Origin: Pezicula radicicola
Lineage: Eukaryota; Ascomycota; Leotiomycetes; Helotiales; Dermateaceae
Assembly: GCA_003008705.1 (NCBI GenBank)
Contig: PDUO01000001.1
Span: 1,667,694 to 1,731,693, forward strand
Direction of reading: 5' to 3'
Length of the DNA: 64,000 bases
Part shown: in pieces, positions 34,331-47,375 of the stretch
Numbering within the stretch: position 1 is the first letter of the stretch
Layout: every line of letters starts with the position of its first letter
Program-made: the position numbers and the translations under genes
Notes under the pieces: generated by a model
Databases searched by the model: none
Told to the model about the DNA's origin: nothing
Seen by the model: the letters and a program-made list of their open reading frames with translations, nothing else

Positions 34331-35294
34331 CAAGCCATTGTAACCCATTAATAGCGTGCATGTACTAACTCGCTTCTCATCCATTATCGTAGAACTGGAG
34401 CCGGAACTGGAGCCCCGTCTTGGGACTTGCTTGAATCATCCACCTGTACCACCTTATCTCACAAGCCCACGGCGGCTCGGCCAGATTCTAATGCAGCCAA
34501 TGCTTGGGCTTGAGTTTAGACTTCCTCGCTAGAATTGCCGGTTCATGGCCTGACTCAGGTACGGACAGGATGATTTGTGACGTATCTCCGTATAGATCAA
34601 GTGATTCGTGGTTATGCTTTTTGAGACGAATAGGAGCAACCCTATGAAACGTAAGTGGTCGTTATTTTAAAGTTGAATGTGCTTAAATTACTAGGTGGCT
34701 CAGGGCAGGTGACTGGGCGGCTCCGAGCGAAGAGACATGCAACAAAACTTACGACTTCCTAAAATATCACGGGTAGAGGCTGAGAACGACGGATGAATGA
34801 GATATTCCTTTTGAGGCTAAAATTTAACCCGAATTGTTTTTCTAATGATATGTCAATAGAGGACATCGACTCTCACCCGTCACCTTTTCTTTCCAGCTCC
34901 CATACAACACGTGATCTGGGACATACCATGGTGGAACAGCATTAGGGAAGATACTACCGTGCTAATTGCTTTGCGAGATACAATCTTGCAGGTAGTTTGT
35001 ATATATTCTTCAACTCTAGGGCCATCTATTATTTAATAATGAACCTTTACAAGCATCTAGTATCTACAAAAATCAAGTTAGTCAAGCTAAGCACCTAAAC
35101 TTATAGCTGGGGAGTTGAAACTTTTGACTTTCCCTTATATAGATAAACATATAGGATCATATAAAGCTCATCTCTTCAAAAACATTTATTATAACATCAA
35201 CCTATATTTTTTCCACTGACTCTACTTGTAAATCTTGGAACAGATCTACGGGTTTCCTGTCATCTATTAGAGACTGAAGAAATGCCTATACAAG

Positions 35295-36642
35295 CTACAC
35301 ACTCAAACTCTCCAAAGCATCCGAATAAGCCAACCCATTCTGCCTCCTAACCTGATCCATAATCTCCATAATCAACACCGTCTCTCCTAAAGGCATAACC
35401 TCACTCTCTAACTTCCCATCTCTCAAACACCTCGCACACTCATCAGCCTCCCAAAACAATCCATGTCCAGGAATCTCAAAATTAAAATCCTCTTCAACTG
35501 GCTCCTCTCCACTCAAACCATGTTTAATAATCTTGAAAAAATTCGGTCGCGCAGCTGGACCAAAGACTTGTATTTCTCCTTTACTACCTTGAATTCGCAC
35601 ACTTGGATTTTCTGCTGTTGTTGCTATACGTAGACTTGCGGTGGCAATTCCTTGGGTTTTGGATTCTGGGAAGGAAAGAATCATTGAGACAGTTTCGTCG
35701 ACATTTGTTGGTGCGTATTTGATGATTGAGCTGACTACTGTAGGGATTTCTCGTTTCGATTCTAGTTGAAAAGTATACAATAGTAGGAAAATCCAAGTGA
35801 GTGGATAAATGCCCACTTTTTATACAAATCAATCAGTAGGTAATCATTTCATCCGCAAAATTCATTTAATACAAAAAACAAGAAAAGGGAAGAGAGAGAG
35901 AGAGAGATAAAACTTACAATCTAACAAAGCACCACCAGCTAACTCCCAATTAACCAACCGATGTCCAACACCATACAACTCCTCCACCTCCCTCCCCAAA
36001 CACCGTTCAGCAACAACCCTCTGCAATATCCCTACACCTCCCCTCCTAGCAACCTCCCTAACACTATCCACCAAAGGAAAAAACCTAGTCCAAATAGCCT
36101 CCATCAAAAACAATCCCTTCTCCTTAGCAACATTCACTAAAATCTTAGCTTGTTCAGCATTAACAGTAAATGCCTTTTCAAGTAATACATGTTTTCCTGC
36201 TCGCAGACTCATTAGTGCGTTAGGGAAGTGATGGGAATGTGGTGTTGCTATGTAGATTATTTGGACGTTTGGATCGAGGGTTAGGGCTGTGTAGGTTGTG
36301 TGTGCTGTTGCTTTGGGGCTGTTGATTTCTTTTAGGAAAGTTTGGGCGCGGGTTTGGGAGTGTGAGGATGCTGCTGCTGCTATTTCGTGACGGATGTCTT
36401 GAACGTTTCTGCTGGTTGGGGGAAGGAGAATGTCGAGGGCGAATTCTGGGTTGGTGGGTTCTGTTAGTAAGTCCTCTCTTTTTTCTTGATTTGAAAGTTA
36501 GAAATGGTTTGGTATTGGTTATTTTACTTTTCGCATTGTCTCCTGTGGCTGCTAGATGTTAGTAATAGCACTTCAAGTGGAGAAAATGCAATTATAAGTA
36601 CCTACCTAGTATACCCCATTTAAGAACATACGGTTCTGACAT
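35295..36642 (-). CDS. Gfo/Idh/MocA-family NAD(P)-dependent oxidoreductase (dihydrodiol dehydrogenase-like)
   Basis: Four exons (36642-36606, 36548-36528, 36460-35918, 35815-35295) give 1122 nt, 373 residues. The N-terminus MSEPYVLKWGILATG spans a first exon of 37 nt and a 21 nt micro-exon, giving the GxxxxG nucleotide-binding loop. The Rossmann part continues IRHEIAAAASS, then IIYIATPHSHHFPNAL. The EKP-like signature is GKHVLLEKAFTVNAEQAKIL, with the catalytic Lys in EKAF. The substrate domain includes LMEAIWTRFFPL and ALLDLGIYPLTWIF, as in trans-1,2-dihydrobenzene-1,2-diol or D-xylose dehydrogenases. The substrate cannot be fixed from sequence. The micro-exon is the weakest part, but it is needed to keep the frame from ILATG to the body. 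A short GA microsatellite lies at the exon 3 donor side (about 35890-35908). Confidence 0.87.
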
Positions 36643-38567
36643 CTTAAAGGTCGAAGAAGCGAGCGAGGAAAGCGATAGTACCTTACATTAGTGGCCTTTA
36701 TATTATGGGAATTATTGGCCTTTATCAAGAAATTATAGATGCACTAACTCGGTACCAGTTCCGAGCACGTCTTTGGAGTGGGCCTCGAGAAGTGGGATTT
36801 TTCCACCTATGAAAAATGGAATTTAAATCTGCGCCACATTCCTGTATTCAGATATCGGAATATGTACTGCTAAGCTTGACTGAATACTGAGTATCTTAGT
36901 CTCTTTCCGGTTTGAAGGTACAGGTCTTTAGCAGAGTAGTAATATTTTTAGTTGATATCTCACTTAATTTATTGTCAATCGTTCACTTGCTGTCACAGTA
37001 AGCCAGGAATTAAATATAGTACATATAAGAAATGGATTCCTACCTACATTTACGGACAATTCCTAGTCTAAAACGTGATTGTACATAGGATTCTGGGAAG
37101 GAGTATTGGAAGGGATAGCTACTTGCAGGTGCTCAGAGTAAAAATGGCGGAATATTTGACCATGGTTCTGATACTAAAACACTTCAAGAATAAGTTGTAA
37201 ACATTGACGTGCGCCTTTGTTGATTAGATAATCTAATTTGAGTTGAGCCATTAAGGCTTTGAACAGCTTATGCATAATTAGAATAGAGCTACCTACTCCC
37301 TACTGTGCATCTTCCTCGAATCCCAATGAATTGGAGACATCCTCTTGGTGCTTTGACATTCTACTCGAACTTCTTCTTATTATGCAGAGTAAGAGATATT
37401 GACTTGAAGCCTATGGTTCTAGCACTGCTTCCCAAAATCCCCACTAACAACCACCTTTTTTGGTCACTAATCTCATCAAAGCCTTATCGCACACAAGAAA
37501 CAATAAGTCAGGTTTCAGACACTATTGCACGCAAAACCTCCACCTAACAAACCAAATACACGAAATTAGTTTGGGAACCTCATTAGAATATGCAGTACTC
37601 CGCGTATAACTCATCACTAGCTAAACTAGAATCAGGCAGTCTGTCCCAACTACCTCTCGCTTATTCACTTACCACTTATTAACTTACCGCCAATACAAGA
37701 CTTCATGGCTGCTTATTGCTTTTAACTCACTATTCTCTTTGTTATTTCTGTGTCTAAACATTCTAATCCAACAGCCTAAACCTTTAGAATATCTACAGCA
37801 AGGAACTCGAGCGTTTACAAAATCAAACGCATTCTACCTATGGCCTTACAACACTGTGTGCAACAAGTAGACAGGAAAACACTACGTTTGCTTTTTAATG
37901 CGTAGATATACATGACAAAGGAAACAACTAGTGATAGTTGTAAGTAGGTGGGAAGTTTCTTTTAAAGGCGTTACTTTTAAGTATTTACAATGGCAAGACG
38001 TTAACAAGTAGCAAGTAAAATAAGCAAGTGAATTAAGACGAATAAGGAAGGCGCAGAAAATGTAAGTAGGAAATACACACAGTTATGTTAACCAAAGAAA
38101 TTACTATAAGGTTATAGTGTTTAAGTTTTAGATGAGGCAATATTAGTTTGTTAACCTAGAGCTGCTGATGTAGAGTTTAAGGCAGTTTGTAAAACACCAA
38201 ACTACCTAACTACTTACCAATTGAGACCCCAAAGTCCAGAATGAAGAGACAAGAGCGATCTGTGAAGAAACCCGTACCCAAGAGCGAGAGAGTCATTGTA
38301 GTTAAGGCATCCGTTAGAACACGCTTCTAGCGCTAAAACGATACACAGTAAACAAGCATTCGAAGATCTATCTTCCCGACAGACAGGCATACAAGGAACT
38401 TTTGCCTAAGTTAGTAAAAACTTCGGCAATGGTGCTTAATGTAACAGCAACAACGACTTAGATGACAGCAATTTTATTTTTCGCTGAAAAGGTGAAGATA
38501 TTTTGGTTATGCATAGTAGGAATCTTTGCTTTGGTAAACGCTCTTCAATGGGCATTTGCCTTCGAAT
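36643..38567. other. AT-rich intergenic region, no gene supported
   Basis: About 1.9 kb. The only frames are short and lack motifs. It has many AAGTAAGT/AACAAGTAG words (about 37930-38060), much like the AT-rich blocks near 19 and 23 kb, so it may be degraded repeat DNA. Confidence 0.4.
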
Positions 38568-40436
38568 CTAGAACGTCCCCCAGTAATGTTTGTCATAGTC
38601 TCCCTGGGGTTTCCACAACGGTGCTGGCGTGTATACAGGGATAGGGTCAGCAGCTGTAGCGAGTTAACAAAAACCTGTACCAAAATAATGTACGCAAAAA
38701 GTGCGCCAAGATCAACTTACTTCCATATCCTGTTGAAGCAACAGCCCAAGTTGGAAGAGCAGGTAAAACCCATCCTGTAGGACTAGCAGTTACAGTGATA
38801 GAGCTTGTATAAGCCACAGGCGTTGCATCAGCCGCTAGTGTCTGGATTCCATTATCGGGATCATTAGGAGAATCAGGTGTTGTGAAGACATTGCTAATTT
38901 TGTTGACAACGTAGGTTCCAGTCTCGGTCCATAGAGAGAAATTAGCAACACTAACATTGCGTGCGAACGTAAGGTCGTTGGCAAAGAAGTAGAGTGGTGG
39001 ACGTAATGCACCATTTGCGACCGAACCTGTAAAGTTCTTGAAGAGAATGTTTGAAAGTGCTACGCTCCCAGTATCTGGTGTCAAGGTATTTTGCCAGTAT
39101 TGATTAATGTCGTTTCCATATAGACTACCCTTAGAACGGAAGTTTTCGAATGTAATGTTTGTTACATAACCTGAACCACCTGGGTACGTTTTGATAAATG
39201 CGATGTTGTTACCGGCTATTATTGATATGTTCGTCGCATGCTACAAATTACTGAGCAAACTTAGGTACCCTTTGAGGCTGGACTGAAGACTTACAATATT
39301 GGCAATTGATGCAGAGACATTAAGACTTCCGATAGAAACTCCTGATCCAGCCTGATTGCAAACTAAGTTTGAAACTAGAGCATGGTTTGAAGGACTTTTG
39401 ACAGAGACGCACTCGTCACGATTTGTAACCTGGTGCAATTAGCATTGATATCTGAGTAAGGTTGAAATCAAATATACAGATCCATACCTCGTTATCGTGG
39501 ACCCAATAATTTGTGCCAATAGCATCAATTCCATCGTAGCTTCCCAAGTTGGCTCCCCGAATTGTGAGGTGGTATACCTCGATATTGATGCCAAAATCGA
39601 AGACAAAGTGGAATTTTGGGCTATCAATTAAGAGGAGATCGTGAACTGAGGCATTGATGGGCGAAATCAAGCGGACTAATCTTGGGCGCTGGGTACTACG
39701 CGTTGAGTCCATTAATACCCATATACTATCAAAAAGGCTAGGGTCAAGCAAGGAACTAAAAAGTCATACTTTCCAGACAACCTGTAAAGATAACCTTGAC
39801 CTTGAATTACACCCAGCCCGTTTTCAGAATAGAATTCGAAGTCAACAGCTATGTTACTGTCAATTCAAGAATGCTTTGTGTATGAGATAGGATCGCAAAC
39901 CATTGACAATGACCAAGGTATTAAGCAAGAATTCTTTATCACCCTCACCGTTAATAGTGTCATTCAAAGCATCTACCCCGGCAAATCCTTGGAGAATCAG
40001 ACCTCTATCAACTGTCCAATTACCGCTGTAAGAAGCAGTAATAAGTCCATCTAACCTATAGTCGACCGCAGAGTTAGAGATTCAGTAGTTACAGTGTGAG
40101 GGAAGTGGTTTTTTCTGCTGCTTACTGAAATGCCCAATTCGTCCCATTTGAAAGAACGACAGATTGATTTAAAAGATAGTTCCCAGAAGGAACAATAAGT
40201 CTACTTCCTGGATTTTGCAATACGCAGTTGTCAAACGCTGAGTGCAGCGCAGTGGAAATATCGGTCGCATTGTCGGCTACTGCCCCATATTCAATAACAT
40301 TACATTCATAAGTCTTCTCAGACAATGAAGTTGTAGGCCCAACAGGACCTATGAGTTGTCCGTGGACGAATTGTAGAAGTAGAGAAGAAGCGGCCAAGAA
40401 AAGCGGAGATAACAAGATAGCCATGGCGACTGCCAC
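38568..40436 (-). CDS. Secreted GH28 rhamnogalacturonan hydrolase
   Basis: This family cleaves the rhamnogalacturonan backbone of plant pectin. Seven exons (40436-40126, 40055-39901, 39848-39782, 39695-39488, 39429-39295, 39240-38721, 38653-38568) give 1482 nt, 493 residues. A signal peptide (LLSPLFLAASSLLLQFVHG, cut before QLIGP) opens the protein. The parallel beta-helix follows: CNVIEYGAVADNATDIS, RLIVPSGNYLL, RLISPINASVHDLLL. The active-site region is GTNYWVHDNE joined across an intron to VTNRDECVSVKSP, the rhamnogalacturonase form of the GH28 acid residues (D in VHD and DEC), then GSGVSIGSL. Many N-glycosylation sites (NIT, NFT, NVS, NFS) suit secretion. The C-terminus is PVYTPAPLWKPQGDY. 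It is distinguished from polygalacturonases by lacking their NTD...DD pattern. An alternative ATG is at 40424. Confidence 0.9.
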
Positions 40437-41307
40437 TAATAGAACGCTGGTTTTATTTATTTATCATATTCGGTATCTCCTTTATATAAGAAATAATATT
40501 CCAGGTTTCAATTGTAAAAGGCGAGAAGGCACAGGGCAAACGCCACTGAGACCCTGAGCGGAAGAATTGGCAGAGTGCTCTTACTGCATCGGCTATTACT
40601 GCAGGGGAACGAGTCACACCTTTTCGACACGGCATGATGCAATTTTTGTAGAGAATACACGGGCTTACTGTAATTCAGATTTTTGATGAATGTGTAAAGC
40701 GGTGATAACTTGAAGACTTGAAGTTGTACTTTCGTACAGAAGAGTGGAGGTTGATATTGCCGTCGCTTACTTAAGGAGTTGAACGCAGCAAGTGCTCTGG
40801 GCTCTTGGTCCCACTAGCCTCGCCATTCATTGGCTGAACCTTCTTGGCGTAAGCATTGGAAGAAATCACGACTTTGTCCTTCTCTCCATGTTCATCCTCA
40901 GGGCCGTTGATTTAAGCTCCCCCATTGCTGGAAAAACTAGTCACCCTTGATATAATATATTTTCAACGCTTCGCCCCCTACCTGCTTTTTTGGATGCCTT
41001 CTACCAGTCTCTTTGCGACTGAATTGCCGATGCGACGACACAACACGATAGATGGCTCCAACCAGGCATCACAAGTAACGTGGTGCAAAAGAATACATAC
41101 GAAGTCGTATCTGTACCTGGCTAGAGCTAGCTATTAGCACGCTAGGCGATCGCTCTACGTAGTTATTGGGTTTTATTCCAGGTTGTCACTCGTTCGCATG
41201 TTCGAGCTCGCGAACAGCTCATTTTGGTGTTCAAGACTCTGGAGATGATTTATTTTTCATGGCTACGGCAATCTTTGTTACAGTACTTCGATAACTCGTC
41301 AAAACTA
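40437..41307. other. Intergenic: upstream of the rhamnogalacturonase gene
   Basis: About 870 bp. The right part is the 3' flank of the dioxygenase. No frame, repeat or RNA gene is convincing. Confidence 0.4.
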
Positions 41308-42598
41308 TTAAGCCTTCCCATTTGCACCATTCTTTTTTTGTGTCCTCTTTTCAGCAAGGCCGTCCTTCCTCATCTTTGAATTAGGGTCGAAATACGGCGT
41401 TTCTGCTTGAGGCGCAACCCTCAGCCCATGTCGGAGATGCCCTCCTGTGCTGCTGTTAGTTATCGTAGGTCAAGGTTATTCTCGAGGCTGTATCTTACCA
41501 TAATCATAAATCCCGGTGTGGAATGTTGCTCTATTATCCCAAATGGCAACAGCATTCTTAGTCCATTTCCATCTCACCTGGTATTCATATGCTTCCGCAA
41601 TTGTACGATACAAGTCGTCGAGGAGTGCGTGGCTTATTCGTGGCTCCAGGCCCACAAGCTCTTTGGTAAAGTTCTGATTTATGAACAAAGTCTTCCAACC
41701 AGTAACGGGATGAGTGCGAACGACAGGATGCTACTTTTCGTTAAGGAAACAATACTTTCTACGAGCTGGGGACCTATCTTACCACAGTCTCTATAGGATC
41801 TCGTCGCAGACAACCTGATGTTGCAAGTGCCTTCTGGGCTTGCTCCAAACCACTATGCTTTGCCTCTAGGGTCTCCAGGATTTGGCGGAGTTTTGGAGTA
41901 AGTGCTATCAGATGTCAGTGCTCAATCATGGCAGTAATTACAAGTTACTGACATTCATAGATGCCATAACCGCTTGCCCATATGGTATCTCCTCCAGTCT
42001 CATATCCATTAGGACCCGCTTTTGGCAGTGTGTCCATCCTCAGTAACGTCAATCCCGGAGGTTGAAGTTCATAGCTCACGTCTGAGTGCCAGATTTGATG
42101 AGACCGGCCATTGACAGAGTTCTCATCCTTGTGAATAGGATGAACCCAAGGCAAATCTGGAATTATGCCAGCCATTTGGTGGATATGGAGGTCTCCAAAG
42201 TATGCTCCGAATTCGATCTGCTGATGCACATCAAGTTCTTGGTCGCGGAAGAATACTACTCCCCGTTCTGCAACCAGTCTTGCTAGTTCATCCTTTTGTC
42301 TGGAACTCAATTCTGCTAGTTGTAAACCGACCAGTTCAGTTCCAATCTCTGGAGTCAAGTGTATGACTTTGGATGCTGCACCTAGGAGAGCCGCCTTGTT
42401 GACATCCGATCCGATTCCACGATCAGTAAAATTCCTCTCTACCAAATTTGGAAGCTTGAATGGAGTATAGTTTGGATACTGCAAACCCGCCTTTCGAACT
42501 GCTTCAAGTGGCGATACTCCTCTTGGTGTTGTGTACTCAGGATGAGGCAGATTTGCTGGCTTCTCGGGGAGAACAACATCTGGATAAGCTGCGACCAT
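41308..42598 (-). CDS. TauD/TfdA-type Fe(II)/2-oxoglutarate dioxygenase (sulfonate dioxygenase-like)
   Basis: TauD-like enzymes oxidise taurine or other sulfonates and release sulfite. Four exons (42598-41953, 41904-41783, 41730-41499, 41444-41308) give 1137 nt, 378 residues. The iron site is intact: HSD in SHQIWHSDVSYEL supplies the HxD, the distal His lies in WDNRATFHTG, and the 2-oxoglutarate Arg in RHGLRVAPQ. Other family parts are GVVFFRDQELDVHQQIEFG, TGGDTIWASGYGIYE and HPVVRTHPVTGWKTLFINQN. This resembles yeast JLP1 and fungal taurine/alkylsulfonate dioxygenases, and some relatives act on other substrates. It is divergent from the MFS gene, with 460 bp between starts, suggesting one shared promoter and one pathway. 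All four intron borders are GT...AG and the frame closes exactly. Confidence 0.9.
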
Positions 42599-43058
42599 GG
42601 CGACTTCTGGGTTGATGCAAAAAGATTTGGTGAGGAAGAAAGGACAACTGCCAAACCTAGGACCAACAGCTAGCCTCGAAAACCATCCAGAACGTGCTTA
42701 TCTTTCGTTTGTTGCCTGATTGCACAGATATCGGATCCCGGAATAAATATTCGATGTTAGTCTATTGTAATAGTGGTAGCTGTGCAGAAAGTGTTCCACT
42801 TTGTGAGGTTTGGCTGACAGGATACGAAGGCGCAATTCGGAGCTTTTCTGATGAAATCCACAACAACCTCAAAAGTTATTCCACCACTGGAAGAATCCAT
42901 TGACTATTGAGAGTAGTCATTGCGATCCATGGGGATTGTATTGCGTTTCTTCGTACCTTTGGTTTTGGATTAAGAAATTGATTGCCAAGTCCATTTAACT
43001 GGGTTATGCCCTGAGACCAGAATGAGAGGAAATCGACAAAGCAGGTTCCTACGACAAC
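42599..43058. promoter_or_regulatory. Bidirectional promoter of the dioxygenase/transporter pair
   Basis: 460 bp between the two starts. GCC- and CCAGT-type words are present, but no sulfur-regulator (Cys3/MetR-like) or GATA site array could be assigned by eye with confidence. Confidence 0.5.
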
Positions 43059-44913
43059 ATGTCACCTGACGCCCACATCCAGTCGGACGATGAGATACGA
43101 ACGAAAACAGTCGTCTCTACGAAAGCTGAGGATTCATCCGAAGATGGTCTTGATCCAATTGCCAAGTCCGAGCTCAATGCTGCTCTCAAGGGAGACACTT
43201 GGTCGCCAGAGGAAGAGACAAAACTCATTCGTCGGCTCGATTTCTATCTAATCCCTCTTGTTATGGTTATGTTTTTCACCCTCAATCTTGATCGGTAAGT
43301 CCCACCTTTGATACTTAGTTGACTTAGTTTTCTGATTTGAATGTCTTTATAGTGGAAATATTAGCAATGCCCTTACGGATAATAATATGATGAAGGATCT
43401 CAAGATCAATCAGGAAGTTGTCAATACTGGTACTAGTCTTGTATTTGTTGGCATCTGCATCGGAGATATTCCTGCCAATATTGCTATTCAAAAGGTAAGC
43501 ACCAATTGTCCACATTTCTCAAGGATTGAAAATGCTGTTTGCTACCGTTTCAAATAATTTTCAATTTGATACTAACAAAAAACTGTAGGTTGGCGCAGAT
43601 ATCTGGCTACCGTGTCAGCTCCTCGCTTGGGGTCTCGTAGCCACTTTCCAGGCCTTCATCAGCAACAAGTCAGGCTTTCTAGCAACTCGCTTCCTCCTCG
43701 GTCTCTGCGAGTCCGGATTCATTCCAGGGACACTTTGGTACCTGACAAAATGGTACACCAAAAGAGAGCTCGGCAAACGAACCGTGTTCTTCTTCGTTGG
43801 AAGTTATATGGCAAATCTTCTGAACAACTTGATCGCTTACGGTATCTTGCATCTTCGAGGCAGAGCAAACTTGACTGGATGGCAGTGGCTTTTCTTGATT
43901 GGTGAGCGATGGACCTTTGTAAGGAATGTTTGGATATCTTGACTGATAATTTTTTAGATGGGCTTGTTACTCTGACAGTGGGGATTTGTACCCTGTTCCT
44001 TCTTCCACGGGACATCACTCGCGGAAACAGCCTCATGAAGGTCAACCCATTATCGAAATTCTCACCTCGCGAGACCCAAATCCTACTTGGTCGAATTGTA
44101 CGGGACAATCCCTACAACACTGATCCGCGGGACACTGGTATCTCTCAATTGAAGATTGTAGCCATTGTCCTAACAGACTGGAAAGTATGGGCACACTGTG
44201 CAATGGCTCTCTTCGGATTGGAGTATTCCCCACCAATAGGCACATACAGTCCTTCAATCATCAAGTCTTTTGGTTTCGGCACTTTCAATTCCAATCTGCT
44301 CGTTATGCCGAATAGTGCATTGCTCATTATTACCACGCTTGCTTTGGCATGGTGGAGTGATAGAGTTAATTCTAGGAGTATTCCAATTCTGTTTGCTGCT
44401 TTGTGGCTACTTGTTGGTTTGATTGCTCTTGATGTATGCATTCTTTACTCCTTAATCCATCCCCATCCAGATATAACTAACATGTAGCAGGTCTTACCCC
44501 ATGACCGCAGTAACTGGTACTTCTACGCTCTACTAGTCTTCACAGGCGGGTAAGTAGACCCTTCCCAAGACTCCTTATTTACCTAAATCAACTAACATAA
44601 AAACCACAGTTCTCCATCCTGGCATCCCATAAACGTCGCCTGGCTCGGAGCAAATCAAAAGACACCTCGCCGACGCGCCGTAGCAATCGCACTCTACATG
44701 GCCATGACCAACCTCTCAGGAGTACCAGCATCACATATCTTCCAAGCTAGTGATAAACCACGTTATCATAAAGGATTTAGAGTTTTATTTATTTTGGCTG
44801 CTATTGCTATGGCTATTATGGTTGCGATGAGATACGTTTACTTTTGGTTGAATAGGAGGATTGAGACTGGGAGGGATAAGAAGACTGATCCGGGGTTTAG
44901 ATATCAGCTGTAG
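43059..44913 (+). CDS. MFS transporter of the allantoate permease (Dal5/Soa1-like) family
   Basis: Six exons (43059-43294, 43353-43494, 43589-43901, 43958-44433, 44491-44549, 44610-44913) give 1530 nt, 509 residues. The cytosolic N-terminus runs to EEETKLIRRLDFYLIPLVMV, the family-typical start of membrane segment 1. Later signatures are NLDRGNISNAL, LLAWGLVATFQAF, FLATRFLLGLCESGFIPGTL, FFVGSYMANL and the C-terminal VAIALYMAMTNLSGVPASHI. The ACS/allantoate permease family carries allantoate, ureidosuccinate, carboxylates and sulfonates; in yeast the related Soa1 imports sulfate and sulfonates. Given its divergent TauD-like neighbour, a sulfonate or a similar anion is a sensible guess, but substrate is not shown by sequence. 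Exon 5 is only 59 nt, but completes the segment NWYFYALLVFTGG. Confidence 0.9.
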
Positions 44914-45929
44914 GTGGGGAGTTTGGATGTGCTTGTTTATTGTTGAGGGGTGTGGAGTTATGTTAAGTTTGGTGTTGACACTGGGAGCAAGACAAGAATA
45001 ATTGGGTGGGATTGAGCATACACAACTTAGGTAGATATGACCATGGACTAGTAAATCTTACTTCATTCAAGTTGGAACATCGCTTTTTCCCTTAAGAACT
45101 GTGAATGTATAGAAAACGTACAAACATGATGACACTCTCAAGTTCTTGGTCAAAAGATCCAGCGACCACCATGATACTTCTTCTTTTCTAACACTACATT
45201 TATATTAAAAAACATTTCTGTGATTATTCTTGGTCTGACGAATGATTGACTGTCTAACATATTTAAATTCAACTCGACTAATGACTATGCTTTAAACGTT
45301 TGATAAAATCCTCTTGATTGACAGGGGTAAGCGTTCGTTTACTATTAATGTACATTAATCAAATATATAATACATAGTTACTAAAGACTATTTGGACTAT
45401 TCCTTTCTAGATGTGTTGAATTTTTATCTGAATAGGCAGGAAGCAGGTTTTGTTCTATAGATACCTATGCTCAATGGACTTCTTGAGATATAAATCCGCG
45501 AACAGATTTTCACTTTTAAAACTAGTTGTAATTACTCTAGAAGCAGCGAGTGACCTGATAGAGTCGTAGAGAAGAGCTCAGAACCTCTCATACAGAAGGT
45601 ATAGTAAAGCTTATCTTTTTGATTATACTAACTAGGTCGCTTAATTAATACTAAACCCCTAAATTCTAAACCAAATTTCTCTAGAAATTAAGTCTCAAAT
45701 GCTTACTTAAGCATACCTCTTATTTACGAATATCGCCCACTAAGGATATAGCCGTAAAACTAAAAGAGGGGGGAGAATTCAATTAAGCGAGCAAGTAATA
45801 ATGATTGTGTAGTCACGTGGGGATCCCTACTATCCTAGGCAAGTTAGAACCAATTAGAACAGAATGATTATTAATTAATAATACATGGCATAAAAGCACA
45901 GACACAATGATAAATAGAATGCAGGGAAG

Positions 45930-46285
45930 AGAATACAGGAAACTGTAAAATAGAAAATTGAGAAACGTAAAACTAAGAACGAAAGCAGAAAACAGAACCA
46001 CGGAACAGAATACAGGAAGCAGAATACAGGAAGCAGAAAACTAGAAACAGAATACTAGTATAAAAAAAAAGAAAACGGAAAATTGAAAAACAGAAAGCTG
46101 AAAAACAGGAAGCTGTGAAACTAAAAAAAGAAAATTAAAAAGCAAAACTAGAATACAGGAAATGGAATAGAGAAAACAGGCAGACAGCGAAATGGAAACA
46201 CGAAGACTGGAAATCAGAAACACGAAAACAGAAAACAGAAAACAGAAAAACGGAAACGAGAAACCAAAAATCAAAAACATCAAAA
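45930..46285. repeat. Purine-rich CAGAAAAC-type low-complexity array
   Basis: The plus strand is almost entirely A and G with scattered C, built of words such as CAGAAAAC, AGAATACAGGAAG and GAAAACAGAAAAC repeated many times. The unit is about 11-13 bp and degenerate. It has no coding value. Confidence 0.75.
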
Positions 46286-47299
46286 GACACCAAACAACAG
46301 AGCCTCATCAACCCCTCCCACTGGTGCCATCACAACCCCTCATCCAATCATCCCACCCCTCACAACCTGCCATCCCATGCCCACGCTCATGCCCCCATGG
46401 TCACCCCTCCCAGTACCCCCATCCAAAAAACTCCCAGCGCTTAACCCACACCGCAAACCATCCAATCATCCGGCCCAAAAATTCTCCATCTGCACACCAC
46501 CATGCAAGGTGACAGGGAGTCCCAAAACACCCTGAATATCCTTGAGCATTCAAACAAAATCATCCAATGATAATTGTGCCTTCATTCCATCTGCATGTTC
46601 TGGCTGTGTCAATCAACTTTAATCCCCGTTATAAACGCAAGGATTCGTCTCGATTTGGGTGGTGGTTGCTCTCGTTGCAGTGGTTAAAGTGAGTGTACGA
46701 GTACCGTGTGTGGGTCACACGCTGGATCGCACCGGCGCTTAGGAGGTACGAACAGCATGGAACCAGGATTTCGGGTACGGGTATGCTCAGGACTATGGTA
46801 GTGTGAATGAGGGGGTTTTTTTGTGTTGCTGCTTTTTAGGAGGGGGAGGTAGCAAGTCTGGGCGAGGTGCGAGGTTTGAGATTTGAGGTTATAGTGAGTA
46901 CTGCATGGCACTGGATATCAATTTGCTGTACCTAGAATGACCTTCCTTCTATGTAATAAAAATGAAACAGAAAGATATTAATGGAATGAAATTAGATAGA
47001 GTAATTAAATTTAAAATTGATAGCAAAAAGTCAAGCTACAGGATTTCGATTTACTTGTATCAAGAAAATTCATTTCAAGTCTCCATTTCAAAAGATAAGA
47101 TTTTCAAGCATCCAAGTTCTTCCATCACTGAAGTTTATCTGCACCTGCCACCTACCACCTACCACCTGCTACTCCGTACTATGACACCATCTCGTGTTCG
47201 AAAACAGGCATAGCATTCAAGAATGCCTGTCAATTATCCTCAACTACCGGCATCCAACATCTGCAAGTTCAAGGAAAATGAGAAAAAGGTTGGTAGGTA

Positions 47300-47375
47300 C
47301 AAATACACGAAACCATCAAAACCAAAAAACCAGAAACCAAAACTAGAAAACCAGAAACCAGAAAACCAAAAAGAA
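47300..47375. repeat. AACCAGAAAACC-type tract
   Basis: About six tandem words of the AACCAGAAAACC type (AAACCAGAAACC, AACTAGAAAACC), similar in composition to the larger purine tract at 46 kb. Confidence 0.65.

Larger units (their letters stand above)
33858..35294. other. Intergenic region with an imperfect direct repeat
   Basis: About 1.44 kb. A roughly 75 bp segment at 33978-34052 recurs imperfectly at 34253-34330 (see the repeat entries). The part from 34930 to 35290 is AT-rich and has no supported frame. Confidence 0.45.
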
